Notes: generated by a model from the sequence alone, not told the origin. A stretch of DNA of 64,000 nucleotides from Amycolatopsis camponoti (GCF_902497555.1 NZ_CABVGP010000002.1:2368501-2432500), one strand, 5' to 3'. Shown: positions 24,694 to 34,365, numbered from the stretch's first letter. A program made the numbers and translations.

Positions 24694-27542
24694 GTGCCGT
24701 TGAGCCGCAGGCAGTTCGTCGCCGGAGCCGGAGGTGCCGCCGTCGCTGTGCTGGCCGGCGCGAACCCGGCCCGGGCCGGAATCCGCGAGGTCGCTCCCGC
24801 CGCGGGCGGCCTCTACACGCCGAACGCCGCCCCGCTGAAGCCCGCCGCCTTCCTCAAGCTCCCGCCCGGGGCCGTCACCGCGCGGGGCTGGCTCGCCGGC
24901 CAGCTGAAACTGCAGCTCGACGGCCTCTGCGGCCACTACCCCGAGACCTCGCACTTCCTCGACTTCGCCACCAGCGGCTGGGTCCACCCCGAACGCGCCG
25001 GCTGGGAAGAAGTGCCCTACTGGCTGCGCGGCTACGTCGACCTCGCCGCCGTCACCGGGGACACCACCGCGAAATCCACCGCCGGGAAGTGGATCGACGC
25101 CGTCCTCGCCACCCAGCAGTCCGACGGCTTCTTCGGCCCGGCCGCGCTGCGCACCGCGCTGAACAACGGCCCCGACTTCTGGCCGTACCTCCCGCTGCTG
25201 CAGGCCCTGCGCTCCTGGCAGGAGTACACCGGCGACACCCGTGTCATCCCGTTCCTGACCCGGTTCCTCCGCTACATGAACGCCCAGGGCAAGAGCGCCT
25301 TCGACTCCAGCTGGGTGTCCGTCCGCTGGGGCGACGGCCTCGACAGCGTCTTCTGGCTCTTCAACCGCACCGGCGACGCCTTCCTGCTCGACCTCGCCGA
25401 CAAGATCCACGCCTTCGGTGCCAACTGGGTCCGGAACCTGCCGAGCCTGCACAACGTCAACATCGCCCAGGGCTTCCGCGAACCCGCGCAGTACGCGCTG
25501 CGCTCCGGCGACGCGAGCCTGACCCGGGCCACCTACTCCGACTACGACACGGTCATGGCCGCCTACGGCCAGTTCGCCGGCGGCGGCTTCGCCGGAGACG
25601 AGAACGCGCGGCCCGGCTTTGGCGACCCGCGCCAGGGTTTCGAGACCTGCGGGATCGTCGAGTTCATGGCGAGCCACCAGTTGCTCACCCGGCTGACCGG
25701 TGACCCGGTGTGGGCCGACCGCTGCGAGGACCTCGCCTTCAACTCCCTGCCCGCCGCGCTCGACCCCGCCGGCGGGCCGTGCACTACGTCACCAGCGCGA
25801 ACAGCGTCGACCTCGACAACGTGCCGAAGAGCGAAGGCCAGTTCCAGAACGGCTTCGCGATGCAGGCCTACCTGCCGGGCGTCGACCAGTACCGCTGCTG
25901 CCCGCACAACTACGGCATGGGCTGGCCGTACTTCACCGAAGAGCTGTGGCTGGCCACGCCGGACAACGGTCTCGCGGCCGCGATGTACTCGGCCAGCAGC
26001 GTCACGGCGAAGGTCGGCGACGGCACGTCGGTGACGATCACCGAGGACACCACCTACCCGTTCGCCGAGCAGGTCACCTTCACCGTCCGGACGCCGAAAC
26101 CGCTGGCCTTCCCGCTGTACCTGCGGATCCCGGCCTGGTGCGCGGCGCCGCGGCTCACCGTGGCCGGTGCCGCGGTCGCGGCGACGGCCGGGCCGTCGTT
26201 CGTCAAGGTCGCCCGGACGTGGACGAACGGCGACGTCGTGACGCTCACCCTGCCGCAGCGCACGACGACGCGGACGTGGGCGGCGAACCACGACTCCGTG
26301 TCGGTCGACCACGGCCCGCTGACGTACTCGCTGAAGATCGGGGAGAACTACCAGCAGATCGGCGGGACCGCGCAGTTCCCCGAGTACGCGGTGCACGCGA
26401 CGACGCCGTGGAACTACGGCCTCGCCACCGATGCCGCGCTGACCTTCTCCGCCGCCGGTGGCGCGCTGCCCGCCAACCCGTTCACGCCGGACACCGCGCC
26501 GGTCAAGATCACCGCTTCCGCACGGAAAATCGCCGAGTGGACCGCGGACGACCAGAACGTCGTCACGCCGCTGCAGGCGTCACCGGCGCGCAGCGACGCG
26601 GCGGTCGAGACGGTCACGCTGATCCCCATGGGTGCGGCCCGCCTGCGCGTCACGTCCTTCCCGACGGCGGACCCGAACGGCCACCCGTGGTCGCCGGGCG
26701 GCGGGGGCGCGGGCTTCCGGGTCGTGAACCGCAACTCCGGCAAGGTTCTCGGTGTGGATCAGATGTCCACTGCGGACAGTGCGCGGGTGGTGCAGTTCGC
26801 CGACAACGGCACCGATGACCACGTCTGGCACCTCGTGGCGAACGGCGACGGCTGGTACCGGATCCGCAACCACCACTCCGGCAAGGTCCTCGGCGTGGAT
26901 CAGATGTCCACGGCGGACAGTGCGCGCATGGTCCAGTTCACCGACAACGGCACCGCGGACCACCTCTGGCAGCCGGTGGACAACGGCGACGGCTGGTGGC
27001 GGCTGAAGAACCGCAACTCCGGCAAGGTGCTCGGCGTCGCCGGGATGTCCACGGCGGACAGCGCGCAGGTGGTGCAGTTCGCCGACAACGGCTCGGCGGA
27101 CCACGTGTGGCGGTTCGTCCCGGACGGCCGCGTGCGGGTCGAAAACCGCAACTCCGGCAAGGTGCTCGGCGTCGACCAGATGTCCACCGCGGACAATGCG
27201 CGGGTGGTGCAGTTCGCCGACAACGGCACCGACGACCACCTGTGGACGTTCGAGGCTGCGGCCGACGGCTGGTTCCTGATCCGCAACGTCCACTCGGGCA
27301 AGGTGCTCGGCGTGGCCGGAATGTCCACAGCGGACAGTGCGACCATCGTGCAGTTCACCGACAACGGGTCCGCGGACCACCTGTGGCGCCTGCGCGACGA
27401 CGGCAGCGGCTGGTTCCGGATCGTGAACCGCAACTCCGGCAAGGTGCTCGGTGTCGACGGAATGTCCACGGCGGACAGTGCGCAGGTGGTGCAGTTCGGC
27501 GACACCGGAACCGCGGACCACCTGTGGCGGCTGCGCCCGTAG
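24694..27542 (+). pseudogene. Tat-exported GH127 (beta-L-arabinofuranosidase-like) with lectin repeats, one frameshift
   Basis: An SRRQFV twin-arginine motif and hydrophobic stretch start a secreted GH127/DUF1680 enzyme. The catalytic/zinc residues occur as FETCGIVEF (Glu and Cys) in the first frame and RCCPHNYG (Cys-Cys) in the second. Between them, near 25771, one base is missing: AALDPAG ends frame one and RAVHYVTSANSV continues in frame two. Restoring one base gives about 949 residues. The C-terminus has six ricin-B-like repeats of about 46 residues. AGCGGAGG precedes the GTG start. Repeats and active site look unspoiled, so this is either a recent mutation or a sequencing error in a G/C run. 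Confidence 0.8.
26730..27540 (+). repeat. Six tandem ricin-type lectin repeats within the GH127 gene
   Basis: Six copies of a unit of roughly 46 codons carry NSGKVLGV (or HSGKVLGV), xxMSTADSA and VQFxDNGxxDHLW. The DNA copies stay highly similar, for example the shared ATGTCCAC-GCGGACAGTGC block. Six units would fold as two beta-trefoils that bind polysaccharide. Confidence 0.85.
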
Positions 27543-27551
27543 TGGAATGAC

Positions 27552-28397
27552 TCAGCGCTTGACGCCGACGATCCCGGCCACGCACTTCGCCGAACCCGAC
27601 AGGGGCGTGAGCCGGGGACCGTCGGGCCACCACTCGTCGCACACCGCGAGACCCGGCGCGGAGGTCGCGTTCGGCTGGAGGAACTCGAGGCCCGGCAGCA
27701 TGGCTTCGATCTCCGCGCGTGTGCGGAACCGGCCGGCGCCGAGCGGGCCCTGGGTCAGGATGTTCTCGATGCGCTTGGCGATCTCGGTCAGCTCCGGCAC
27801 CTCGGGGTCGAAGAAGTGCGAGAGCACCACGTACGAGCCCGGGGCGAGCGCGTCGATGTACTCCCGCATGACCTCGGTCGCGCCGTCGCCCTCGAAGTGG
27901 TGCATCGTGCCGACGTGCAGCAGGGCGACCGGCTCGGAGAAGTCGATGTGCCGGAGCACCTCGTCGTGGCCGAGCACCGCCCGTGGCTGGAAGATGTCCG
28001 CTTCGACCATGTGCGTGAAGTCGTTCTCGACGAGCAGCGCCCGGCCGTGGGCGAGGACCACGGGGTCGTTGTCGACGTAGACGACCGTGTGGTCCTTGTC
28101 GATGCGCTGGACGATCTGGTGCGTGTTCTCCGCCGTCGGCAGCCCGGACCCGCAGTCGACGAACTGCCGGATCTTGGTCTGGTTCGCCAGCATCCGCAGC
28201 GCGCGGTTGTGAAAACCGCGGTTGCCGCGGGCGATGTCGACCGCCTCGGGGACCGCCGCGCGGATCTTCTCCATCACCATGCGGTCGACTTCGTAGAAGT
28301 TGTTGCCGCCGAGGAAGCCGTCGTAGATCCGGGCGATGCTCGGCCGGTCGGGATCGACTCCGACCGGCTTCTGGCTCGGGGACAGCGTCTCGGGCAT
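27552..28397 (-). CDS. SAM-dependent methyltransferase, DUF574 family
   Basis: 281 residues of the S-adenosyl methyltransferase family PF04672, abundant in Amycolatopsis and Streptomyces. Conserved features are RPSIARIYDGFLGGNNFYEVD at the N-terminus, RGNRGFHNRALRML, the SAM-binding FVDCGSGLPTAENTHQIVQ and YVDNDPVVLAHGRALL, and VALLHVGTMHHF. The substrate is unknown for the family. The ATG at 28397 is preferred over an upstream GTG because AGGT lies 5 bases upstream and it fits the usual family length. It converges on the GH127 gene with a 9-base gap. Confidence 0.85.
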   Translation of the reverse strand: MPETLSPSQKPVGVDPDRPSIARIYDGFLGGNNFYEVDRMVMEKIRAAVPEAVDIARGNRGFHNRALRMLANQTKIRQFVDCGSGLPTAENTHQIVQRIDKDHTVVYVDNDPVVLAHGRALLVENDFTHMVEADIFQPRAVLGHDEVLRHIDFSEPVALLHVGTMHHFEGDGATEVMREYIDALAPGSYVVLSHFFDPEVPELTEIAKRIENILTQGPLGAGRFRTRAEIEAMLPGLEFLQPNATSAPGLAVCDEWWPDGPRLTPLSGSAKCVAGIVGVKR

Positions 28398-28474
28398 GGC
28401 GACCTCGCAGGACTTCGGCGCGTGGCGTGGGGCCACCCAGCGTAGTAGCTCGGGTCCACGCGGTAAACGCGAGG

Positions 28475-28669
28475 TCAGCCGCTCGGGCGAAGCCGCTGGT
28501 CAGGAATGTCGTCCCAGGCGCGCTCGGCCCGTTCGCGGCGCAGCCGGGCGAGGTGCTGCTCGATCCGGCGGTCGAGATCGCGTGCGGCCTCGGACAGTTC
28601 CGTCAGGTCGCGACGGGACGCCGGGTGGCCGACGGCCCCCGTGTCCACTTCGTCCCCTGCCCTGTCCAC
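28475..28669 (-). CDS. Small hypothetical protein, probable
   Basis: A 64-residue frame with a GTG start that has GGGAGG eight bases upstream. The C-terminal half is helical and charged (LTELSEAARDLDRRIEQHLA, RLRRERAERAWDDI) and could form a short coiled coil. I recognise no family. It fills an otherwise empty gap between divergent genes. Only moderate support. Confidence 0.4.
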   Translation of the reverse strand: MDRAGDEVDTGAVGHPASRRDLTELSEAARDLDRRIEQHLARLRRERAERAWDDIPDQRLRPSG

Positions 28670-28869
28670 TCCCGGCACCTCCCGGATCGGATCGGCTCTG
28701 GCCTCGTCCCAGCGTTACTGCCCCAACCGGCGCTCGCCAAAACAACCACGGCAGTGAGACCGCGCACGCGGGGGTGCGGCCGTCCGGTGGACCGGCCGCG
28801 AAATCCCTGGTGTCAATTTTGACCAAGTGGTAGAAATTCATCGAACCCCGTGACCTCCAGGAGCCGGTG

Positions 28870-29598
28870 ATGAGCGAGCTTTCCGTGCAGCTGTACTCGG
28901 TCCGCGACGCCTTCGCGGCCGACCCCGACGGCACCCTGCGGCGGCTCGCCGCGATCGGCTTCACGCGCGTCGAGCCGTACGGGGTCGTCGAAAACGCCGA
29001 AGCACTGCGGAACGGGCTGCCGGCGCACGGCCTGACCGCCCCGACCGCGCACGCCCGCCTGATCGGCGCCGACCAGGCGGCCGTGTTCGCCGCGGCGGCC
29101 GAGCTGGGCATCGGCCTGGTGATCGACCCGCTCGTCAAGCCGGAGCAGTGGCAGGACACCGACGGCATCGCCGCCACGGCGGACGCGCTGAACGCCGCCG
29201 CCAAGGTCGCGGCCGAGCACGGCGTGCAGGTCGGCTACCACAACCACTGGTGGGAGCTGGAATCCCGGATCGACGGCCGCAGCGCGTTCGAGGTCTTCGC
29301 CGGACAGCTCGACCCCGCCGTCGCGCTGGAGGTCGACACCTACTGGGCCACCGCGGGCGGCGAGGACGCGCCCGCGCTGCTGCGCCGGCTCGGCGACCGC
29401 GTCAAGGCGATCCACGTCAAGGACGGCGCCCTGGCCACCGACGCCACCGGTCAGGTCCCGGCCGGACAGGGCAGCGTGCCGGTCGCCGAGGTGCTCGCCG
29501 CCGCGCCGGACGCGCTGCGCGTCGTCGAGTTCGACGCCTACGACGGTGACCTCTTCGAGGCCATCGCCGCCAGCCACGCGTTCCTGGTCAACCGGTGA
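28870..29598 (+). CDS. Sugar phosphate isomerase/epimerase (xylose isomerase-like TIM barrel)
   Basis: 242 residues of the AP endonuclease 2-type TIM barrel: LSVQLYSVRDAFAADPDGTL at the start, GYHNHWWELE with the metal-ligand histidines, ALEVDTYWATAGGED and VKAIHVKDGA. Such enzymes isomerise ketoses, inosose or hydroxypyruvate-like compounds. Its stop overlaps the start of a Gfo/Idh/MocA oxidoreductase (GTGA), a pairing typical of inositol-type or rare-sugar catabolism. The ATG at 28870 directly follows an in-frame GTG; either could start translation. Confidence 0.85.
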   Translation: MSELSVQLYSVRDAFAADPDGTLRRLAAIGFTRVEPYGVVENAEALRNGLPAHGLTAPTAHARLIGADQAAVFAAAAELGIGLVIDPLVKPEQWQDTDGIAATADALNAAAKVAAEHGVQVGYHNHWWELESRIDGRSAFEVFAGQLDPAVALEVDTYWATAGGEDAPALLRRLGDRVKAIHVKDGALATDATGQVPAGQGSVPVAEVLAAAPDALRVVEFDAYDGDLFEAIAASHAFLVNR

Positions 29599-30695
29599 CC
29601 GGCGGGCCGGTCGGCGTCGGGATCGTCGGCGCCGGCGTCATCAGCGGCACCTACCTCGAGAACCTGACGAGCTTCCCGGACGTCCGCGTGGTGCGGATCG
29701 CCGACCTCGACACCGAGCGCGCCGCGGCCCGCGCGGCCGAGTACGGCGTGCCGCGTTCGGGCACGGTGGCCGAGCTGCTCGACGACACCGAGGTCGAGCT
29801 CGTCGTCAACCTGACCATCCCCGCCGCGCACGTCGACGTCGGGCTCGCCGCCCTCGACGCGGGCAAGCACGTGTGGGCGGAGAAGCCCCTCGCGCTGGAC
29901 CGCCAGACCGGCCGCAAGCTGCTGGATCGCGCACGGGAGAAGAACCTGCGCGTGGCGAGCGCGCCCGACACCGTCCTCGGCGCCGCGCTGCAGACCGCGC
30001 GCCGGGCCGTCGACGAGGGCCGGATCGGCCGTCCGCTGACCGCGTTGGCGTTGTTCCAGGTGGCGGGCCCGGAAGTGTGGCACCCCACGCCGGAGTTCTA
30101 CTACCAGCCGGGCGGCGGGCCGCTGCTCGACATGGGCCCGTACTACCTGACGGCCTTGGTGCACCTCCTGGGGCCGATCCGGCGCGTCACGGGCGCCGGC
30201 GGCCGGGCGCGCGACACCCGGGTCATCGGCTCCGGTCCGCGCGCGGGGACGGAGTTCCCGGTGCTGGTGCCGACGACGATCACCGCGCTCGTCGAGTTCG
30301 AAGGGGCCTCGGCGCAGGTCGTGCTGAGCTTCGATTCGGCGCTCAAGCGGACCGGGGTGGTCGAGCTGACCGGCACCGGCGGCACCGCCGTCCTGCCGGA
30401 CCCCAACCGGTTCGACGAGCCGACCCGGCTGCACCTGCTCGGCGGTGACGATCCGGAAGAGCTGGCGCCCGCCGGGCACGCGGCCTCCCGCGGCACCGGG
30501 GCGCTGGAGCTGGCCCGGGCGATCCGCGCCGGCGTGCCGGAACGCGCGTCCGGCGAGCTGGCCTACCACGTGCTCGACGCGATGCTGGCCATCGAGGAGT
30601 CCCTGACCCGGGGGCAGACCGTGGACGTCGGCAGCAGTGTCGAGGTCCCGCCCCTGCTGCCGGTGGGCTGGGACCCGTACGAGAAGACCCTCTAG
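29595..30695 (+). CDS. Gfo/Idh/MocA-family oxidoreductase
   Basis: 366 residues. The N-terminal Rossmann fold has VGIVGAGVISGTYLENL and ADLDTERA for NAD(P) binding; HVWAEKPLALD contains the conserved EKP, and FYYQPGGGPLLDMGPYYL lies in the C-terminal domain where the catalytic Lys/His residues of the family sit. It acts on a sugar, inositol or related polyol. Translation is coupled to the isomerase upstream. The last 4 bases overlap the convergent TetR-type gene. Confidence 0.85.
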   Translation: MTGGPVGVGIVGAGVISGTYLENLTSFPDVRVVRIADLDTERAAARAAEYGVPRSGTVAELLDDTEVELVVNLTIPAAHVDVGLAALDAGKHVWAEKPLALDRQTGRKLLDRAREKNLRVASAPDTVLGAALQTARRAVDEGRIGRPLTALALFQVAGPEVWHPTPEFYYQPGGGPLLDMGPYYLTALVHLLGPIRRVTGAGGRARDTRVIGSGPRAGTEFPVLVPTTITALVEFEGASAQVVLSFDSALKRTGVVELTGTGGTAVLPDPNRFDEPTRLHLLGGDDPEELAPAGHAASRGTGALELARAIRAGVPERASGELAYHVLDAMLAIEESLTRGQTVDVGSSVEVPPLLPVGWDPYEKTL

Positions 30696-31279
30696 ACCGG
30701 GACGGTGAGCACGTTCTGCAGGTAGAAGCGCAGCGAACCGACCAGGTCGACGTCGCCCGGGACGGTCAGCCACTGCACCTGCAGGCCGTCCATCAGCGCG
30801 ATGAACGTCAGCGTGGCCAGCCCGGGGTCGACGCCGTCCCGCAGTTCGCCCCGAGCGGCCAGGACCGCGAACGACTCGTGCACGCCTTCGCGCGCGGCCC
30901 GGTAGTGGCGCACGAAGTACTCGTGTGCCGGGTGGTCCGGGGCGACGGCCTCGGCGGCGAGCCGGGAGTAGAGGTCGACGATCCCGGGGTGGCGGACGTT
31001 GTGCTCGGCGAGCGCGACGAAGTGGCGCAGCACCTCGAGGCCGGGCGGCACCGTCAGCTGTTCGCGCTCGGAGTCCTCGGCGTCACGCCGTTCGAGCACG
31101 GCGGCGAGCAGGGCCTCCTTGGTCGGGAAGTAGTACAGGAGGCCGGCGTGGGAAATCCCGACGCGCTTGGCGATCTCCCGCAGCGACGAGCCCTGGTAGC
31201 CGAGTTCGCCGTACGCCGCGGCCGCCGCCGTGATGATGTCCTCACGGCGGATCCGGCCCTTCAGGTAGCCCCCGGTCAC
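30692..31279 (-). CDS. TetR-family transcriptional regulator
   Basis: 195 residues. The N-terminal HTH is IRREDIITAAAAAYGELGYQ, GSSLREIAKRVGISHAGLLY, YFPTKEALLAAVLERR. The C-terminal domain looks like the TetR_C_6-type ligand pocket (FVALAEHNVRHPGIVDLYS). It faces the DeoR-type gene divergently and converges on the oxidoreductase. No clear ribosome site precedes the GTG start. The effector is unknown; location suggests control of the sugar genes on either side. Confidence 0.85.
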   Translation of the reverse strand: MTGGYLKGRIRREDIITAAAAAYGELGYQGSSLREIAKRVGISHAGLLYYFPTKEALLAAVLERRDAEDSEREQLTVPPGLEVLRHFVALAEHNVRHPGIVDLYSRLAAEAVAPDHPAHEYFVRHYRAAREGVHESFAVLAARGELRDGVDPGLATLTFIALMDGLQVQWLTVPGDVDLVGSLRFYLQNVLTVPV

Positions 31280-31332
31280 GGGGTCGCGGTGGTCTCGGCG
31301 GCGTGCACGGCACCATCATGCCGCAGCGGTGT

Positions 31333-31395
31333 TTCGCACAAGCGACGTGAGCGGACGAACAAATCAGTTGTGCGAACGCTCGCGGCTTGCGAACA
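31333..31395. promoter_or_regulatory. Repeated TTGTGCGAA motifs, putative DeoR operator
   Basis: TTCGCACAA (31333-31341) and TTGTGCGAA (31368-31376) are perfect inverted copies 35 bp apart centre to centre. A third half-site, TTGCGAACA, follows at 31387-31395. They sit just before the DeoR-type GTG at 31403, in the divergent gap with the TetR gene. Spaced half-sites of this sort are typical for DeoR/GlpR proteins. Confidence 0.55.
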
Positions 31396-31402
31396 TCGCG
31401 GC

Positions 31403-32179
31403 GTGAAGAGCGCGGAACGGCAGCGGATCATCGTGGAGCGGCTGCGTGACGCCGACCAGGTGGCCGTCGCGGACCTGGCGTCGGCGACCGGCGCGTCGGA
31501 GATGACTGTGCGCCGCGACCTCGACCACCTGGCTGCGCGCGGGGTGCTGCGGCGGGTGCACGGGGGAGCCGTCCCGGCGGCGCCGTCCGGGATCGAACCG
31601 CCGTTCGCCGCCCGCGCGACGGAAGCGGTCGCGGCGAAGCGGGCCATCGCGGCCGCGGCCGCCGAGCTGATCCGCGACGGTGAAACGATCGTCCTCGACA
31701 GCGGCACGACCGCGCTGGAGCTCGCGCGGCTGCTGCGCGGGCGCGCGGTCACCGTGATGCCGCTTTCCCTGCACGCGGCCCGGGAGCTGGCCGACGACGG
31801 GGGAGTCCGGCTGCTCCTGCCCGGCGGCGAGCCGCGGCCGGGGGAGCAGGCCCTGGTGGGCCCGCTGACCGTCGCGTCGTTGCGCGCCCTGCGCTTCGAC
31901 GTCGCGGTGCTGAGCCCGTGCGCGTTCGGCGTCGACGCCGGGCTCACCGCCTTCGACCTGGGCGACGCCGAGGTCAAGCGGGCGGCCCTCGACGTCGCGG
32001 CCCGCGCGATCGTGCTCGCCGACGGCGCCAAGTGGGGCCGCGCCGCACTCGCCCACGTCTGTCCCGCCGACCGCCCGGATGTAGTGATCACCGACCCGGG
32101 CGCGCCCGAGGACCAGCGTGCGGCGCTGGCCGGCCTCGGCGTGCTCGTGCACGTCGCCGTCCCTTGGGAGAACCGATGA
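31403..32179 (+). CDS. DeoR/GlpR-family transcriptional regulator
   Basis: 258 residues. The HTH at residues 3-55 is AERQRIIVERLRDADQVAVA, DLASATGASEMTVRRDLDHL. The DeoR effector domain has TIVLDSGTTALELARLL, VLSPCAFGVDAGLTAFDLGD and IVLADGAKWGR, which bind a sugar phosphate in this family. The GTG start at 31403 is just downstream of three copies of a possible operator. The stop overlaps the MFS gene (ATGA), so it probably controls that carrier and the neighbouring isomerase/oxidoreductase pair. Confidence 0.9.
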   Translation: MKSAERQRIIVERLRDADQVAVADLASATGASEMTVRRDLDHLAARGVLRRVHGGAVPAAPSGIEPPFAARATEAVAAKRAIAAAAAELIRDGETIVLDSGTTALELARLLRGRAVTVMPLSLHAARELADDGGVRLLLPGGEPRPGEQALVGPLTVASLRALRFDVAVLSPCAFGVDAGLTAFDLGDAEVKRAALDVAARAIVLADGAKWGRAALAHVCPADRPDVVITDPGAPEDQRAALAGLGVLVHVAVPWENR

Positions 32180-33372
32180 CGACCGCTCCGCCCCGCCCGC
32201 GCGCCGCCCGGTTCGCGACCTTCATGTTCTTCGGCCTCAACGGGTTCGCGATGGGCATGTGGGTGGTGCACATCCCGAACATCGAACGCGCGACCGGCAT
32301 TTCGCACAGCACGCTGGGCGCGTTGCTGCTGGTGCTCGGCGGCGCGGCGTTCGCGGGCATGCAGATCTCCGGCCCGCTCGTCGACCGGCTCGGCCACCGC
32401 CGGCTGGTCCCGGCGGCCGGCGTGCTGCTCGGCCTCGCCCTGTGCGGACCGGGGTTCGCGAACTCGTGGTGGGCGCTCGGGCTTTCGCTGATCCTGTTCG
32501 GCTTCGGCAACGGCGCGATCGACGTCGGGATGAACTCCCACGCGGTGGTCGTGGAGCGCGCTTACCCGCGTCCGATCATGGCGGCGTTCCACGCGTTCTG
32601 GTCGATCGGCGGCGCGTTCGCGGCGGTCATCGGCGCGGCGACGCTCGGTGGCGGCGTGCCGACCGGCGTGACGCTCACCGCCACCGGCCTGTTCTGCGTG
32701 CTGCTTTCCCTGGTGTCCGCGCGTTTCCTGATGGAGCCGGCCGACGTGCCTTCGCCGGCCTCGGAGTCGCCCGCCGAATCCGCGCCGGTCCGCCGTCGCC
32801 CGCCGGGTCGCGTGGTGTGGCTGCTCGGGTTGCTGGCGCTGGCGCTGATGCTGTCGGAGGGCGTGGCCAACGACTGGGCGGCGCTGCACATGGAGAAGGT
32901 CCTCGGCACGTCGTCCTCGACGGCGGCGCTGGCGTACGGCGCGTTCGCGGTGGCGATGACGACCGGCCGGTTCCTGACCGACCGCGTCGCGGCCTGGGCC
33001 GGCCCGGCGGCGATCGTCCGCTACGGCGCGGCGCTGGCCGCGGTCGGCCTGTCGATCGCCGCGGCGGCGCCGTGGGTGCCGCTGTCGCTCGTCGGCTGGG
33101 CGCTGTTCGGGCTGGGCTTGTCGGGCGGGGTCCCGCAGCTGTTCACCGCGGCGGGGAACCTCGACACGCGGGCTTCGGGTGCGTTGATGGCCCGGGTGGT
33201 CGGCCTCGGGTACGTGGGCCTGCTGGCCGGGCCGGCGCTGATCGGCGGGCTGACGCGGTGGATGCCGCTGAACGTCACCTTCGCGGTGCCGGTGGTGCTG
33301 TGCGTGCTGGCGGCGGTGTTCGCGGGGGTGCTGAGCCCGAAGCCGGAGCCGGCGGAGCAGCCCGTGGGCTGA
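32176..33372 (+). CDS. MFS transporter, sugar permease-like
   Basis: 398 residues with 12 predicted membrane segments. FFGLNGFAMGMWVVHIPNIE at the N-terminus and GPLVDRLGHRRLVP between segments 2 and 3 match the major facilitator superfamily, nearest to the fucose-permease/YbjJ branch. A charged, Pro/Glu-rich central loop separates the halves. It is translationally coupled to the DeoR-type regulator, suggesting import of the sugar whose phosphate the regulator senses; the substrate is not known. Confidence 0.85.
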   Translation: MTTAPPRPRAARFATFMFFGLNGFAMGMWVVHIPNIERATGISHSTLGALLLVLGGAAFAGMQISGPLVDRLGHRRLVPAAGVLLGLALCGPGFANSWWALGLSLILFGFGNGAIDVGMNSHAVVVERAYPRPIMAAFHAFWSIGGAFAAVIGAATLGGGVPTGVTLTATGLFCVLLSLVSARFLMEPADVPSPASESPAESAPVRRRPPGRVVWLLGLLALALMLSEGVANDWAALHMEKVLGTSSSTAALAYGAFAVAMTTGRFLTDRVAAWAGPAAIVRYGAALAAVGLSIAAAAPWVPLSLVGWALFGLGLSGGVPQLFTAAGNLDTRASGALMARVVGLGYVGLLAGPALIGGLTRWMPLNVTFAVPVVLCVLAAVFAGVLSPKPEPAEQPVG

Positions 33373-33384
33373 TCTCCGCCGGGG

Positions 33385-34311
33385 CTAGTGCTGGTGCGCC
33401 CGTTCCGGTTCGGTGTGGACGACGACCGCGGTCAGGTGCGGGACCGCGTGCACCAGCCGGTGCTCCACCTCGTGCGCGAGCGAGTGGGCCTCGCGGACCG
33501 TCAGCTCCGACGCGACCGTGACGGCCAGCTCGGCCCGCAGGTGGTGCCCGATCCACCGCATCCGCAGGTCACGCGCGCCGAGTACGCCCTCGACGTCGAG
33601 CGCCGTCCGTTCGGCCAGCTCCACCGAGGCCGGGTCGACGGCGTCCAGCAATCGTCGGAACACTTCCTTCGCGGCGTCGCGCAGCACGAACACGATCGCG
33701 ACCGTGATGCCGAGCCCGACGATCGGATCCGCCGCGGGGAAGCCGAACGCGACCCCGGCGGCGCCCGCGACGACGGCCAGCGACGTGAAGCCGTCCGTGC
33801 GGGCGTGGACCCCGTCGGCGACCAGCGCGGCCGAGCCGATCTCGCGGCCGACCTTGATGCGGTACCGCGCGACGAGCTCGTTGCCGGCGAAGCCGATCAC
33901 GCCCGCCGCCGCGACCACCCAGGGGTACCCGACCGGCTCGGGATCGAGCAACCGCCGGACGGACTCGTACGCGACGAGCACCGCCGAAGCGGCGACGACC
34001 AGCACGACGACCACCCCGGCCAGGTCTTCCGCGCGCCCGAGGCCGTAGGTGTAGCGGCGCGTCGCCGCGCGCCGGCCCAGCAGGAACGCGATGCCGAGCG
34101 GGACGGCGGTCAGCGCGTCGGCGAAGTTGTGGATCGTGTCGCCGAGCAGCGCGACCGACCCGGTGACGAGCACGAGCACCAGCTGCGCGACGGCGGTCAC
34201 GAACAGCGCGGCGAACGACCACGTCAGCGTGCGCAGGCCGCGCCGGCTCGTTTCGAGGGCGTGGTCGACGCGGTCGGCGGAGTCGTGACTGTGTCCGTGT
34301 CCGTGTCCCAT
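33385..34311 (-). CDS. Cation diffusion facilitator (metal/proton antiporter)
   Basis: 308 residues of the CDF family, which exports Zn2+, Co2+ or Fe2+. The N-terminus is His-rich (MGHGHGHSHDS). Six membrane segments follow, with the metal-site residues in LLGDTIHNFADAL and LVADGVHARTDGFTSLAVV. The cytoplasmic C-terminal domain ends with a His-containing tail. It is divergent from an ArsR-type regulator with a dyad in the 54-bp gap, so expression is probably induced by metal. Confidence 0.9.
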   Translation of the reverse strand: MGHGHGHSHDSADRVDHALETSRRGLRTLTWSFAALFVTAVAQLVLVLVTGSVALLGDTIHNFADALTAVPLGIAFLLGRRAATRRYTYGLGRAEDLAGVVVVLVVAASAVLVAYESVRRLLDPEPVGYPWVVAAAGVIGFAGNELVARYRIKVGREIGSAALVADGVHARTDGFTSLAVVAGAAGVAFGFPAADPIVGLGITVAIVFVLRDAAKEVFRRLLDAVDPASVELAERTALDVEGVLGARDLRMRWIGHHLRAELAVTVASELTVREAHSLAHEVEHRLVHAVPHLTAVVVHTEPERAHQH

Positions 34312-34321
34312 GCTGTGAGTC

Positions 34322-34343
34322 TATCTGCGCACACATGCAGATA
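34322..34343. promoter_or_regulatory. ArsR/SmtB-type operator between the CDF and arsR genes
   Basis: TATCTGC-N8-GCAGATA is a perfect 7-bp dyad lying between the divergent starts at 34311 and 34366. Length and AT-rich ends resemble SmtB/CzrA sites. Confidence 0.6.
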
Positions 34344-34365
34344 CGCAAGTAGTAGGGTTCACGCC

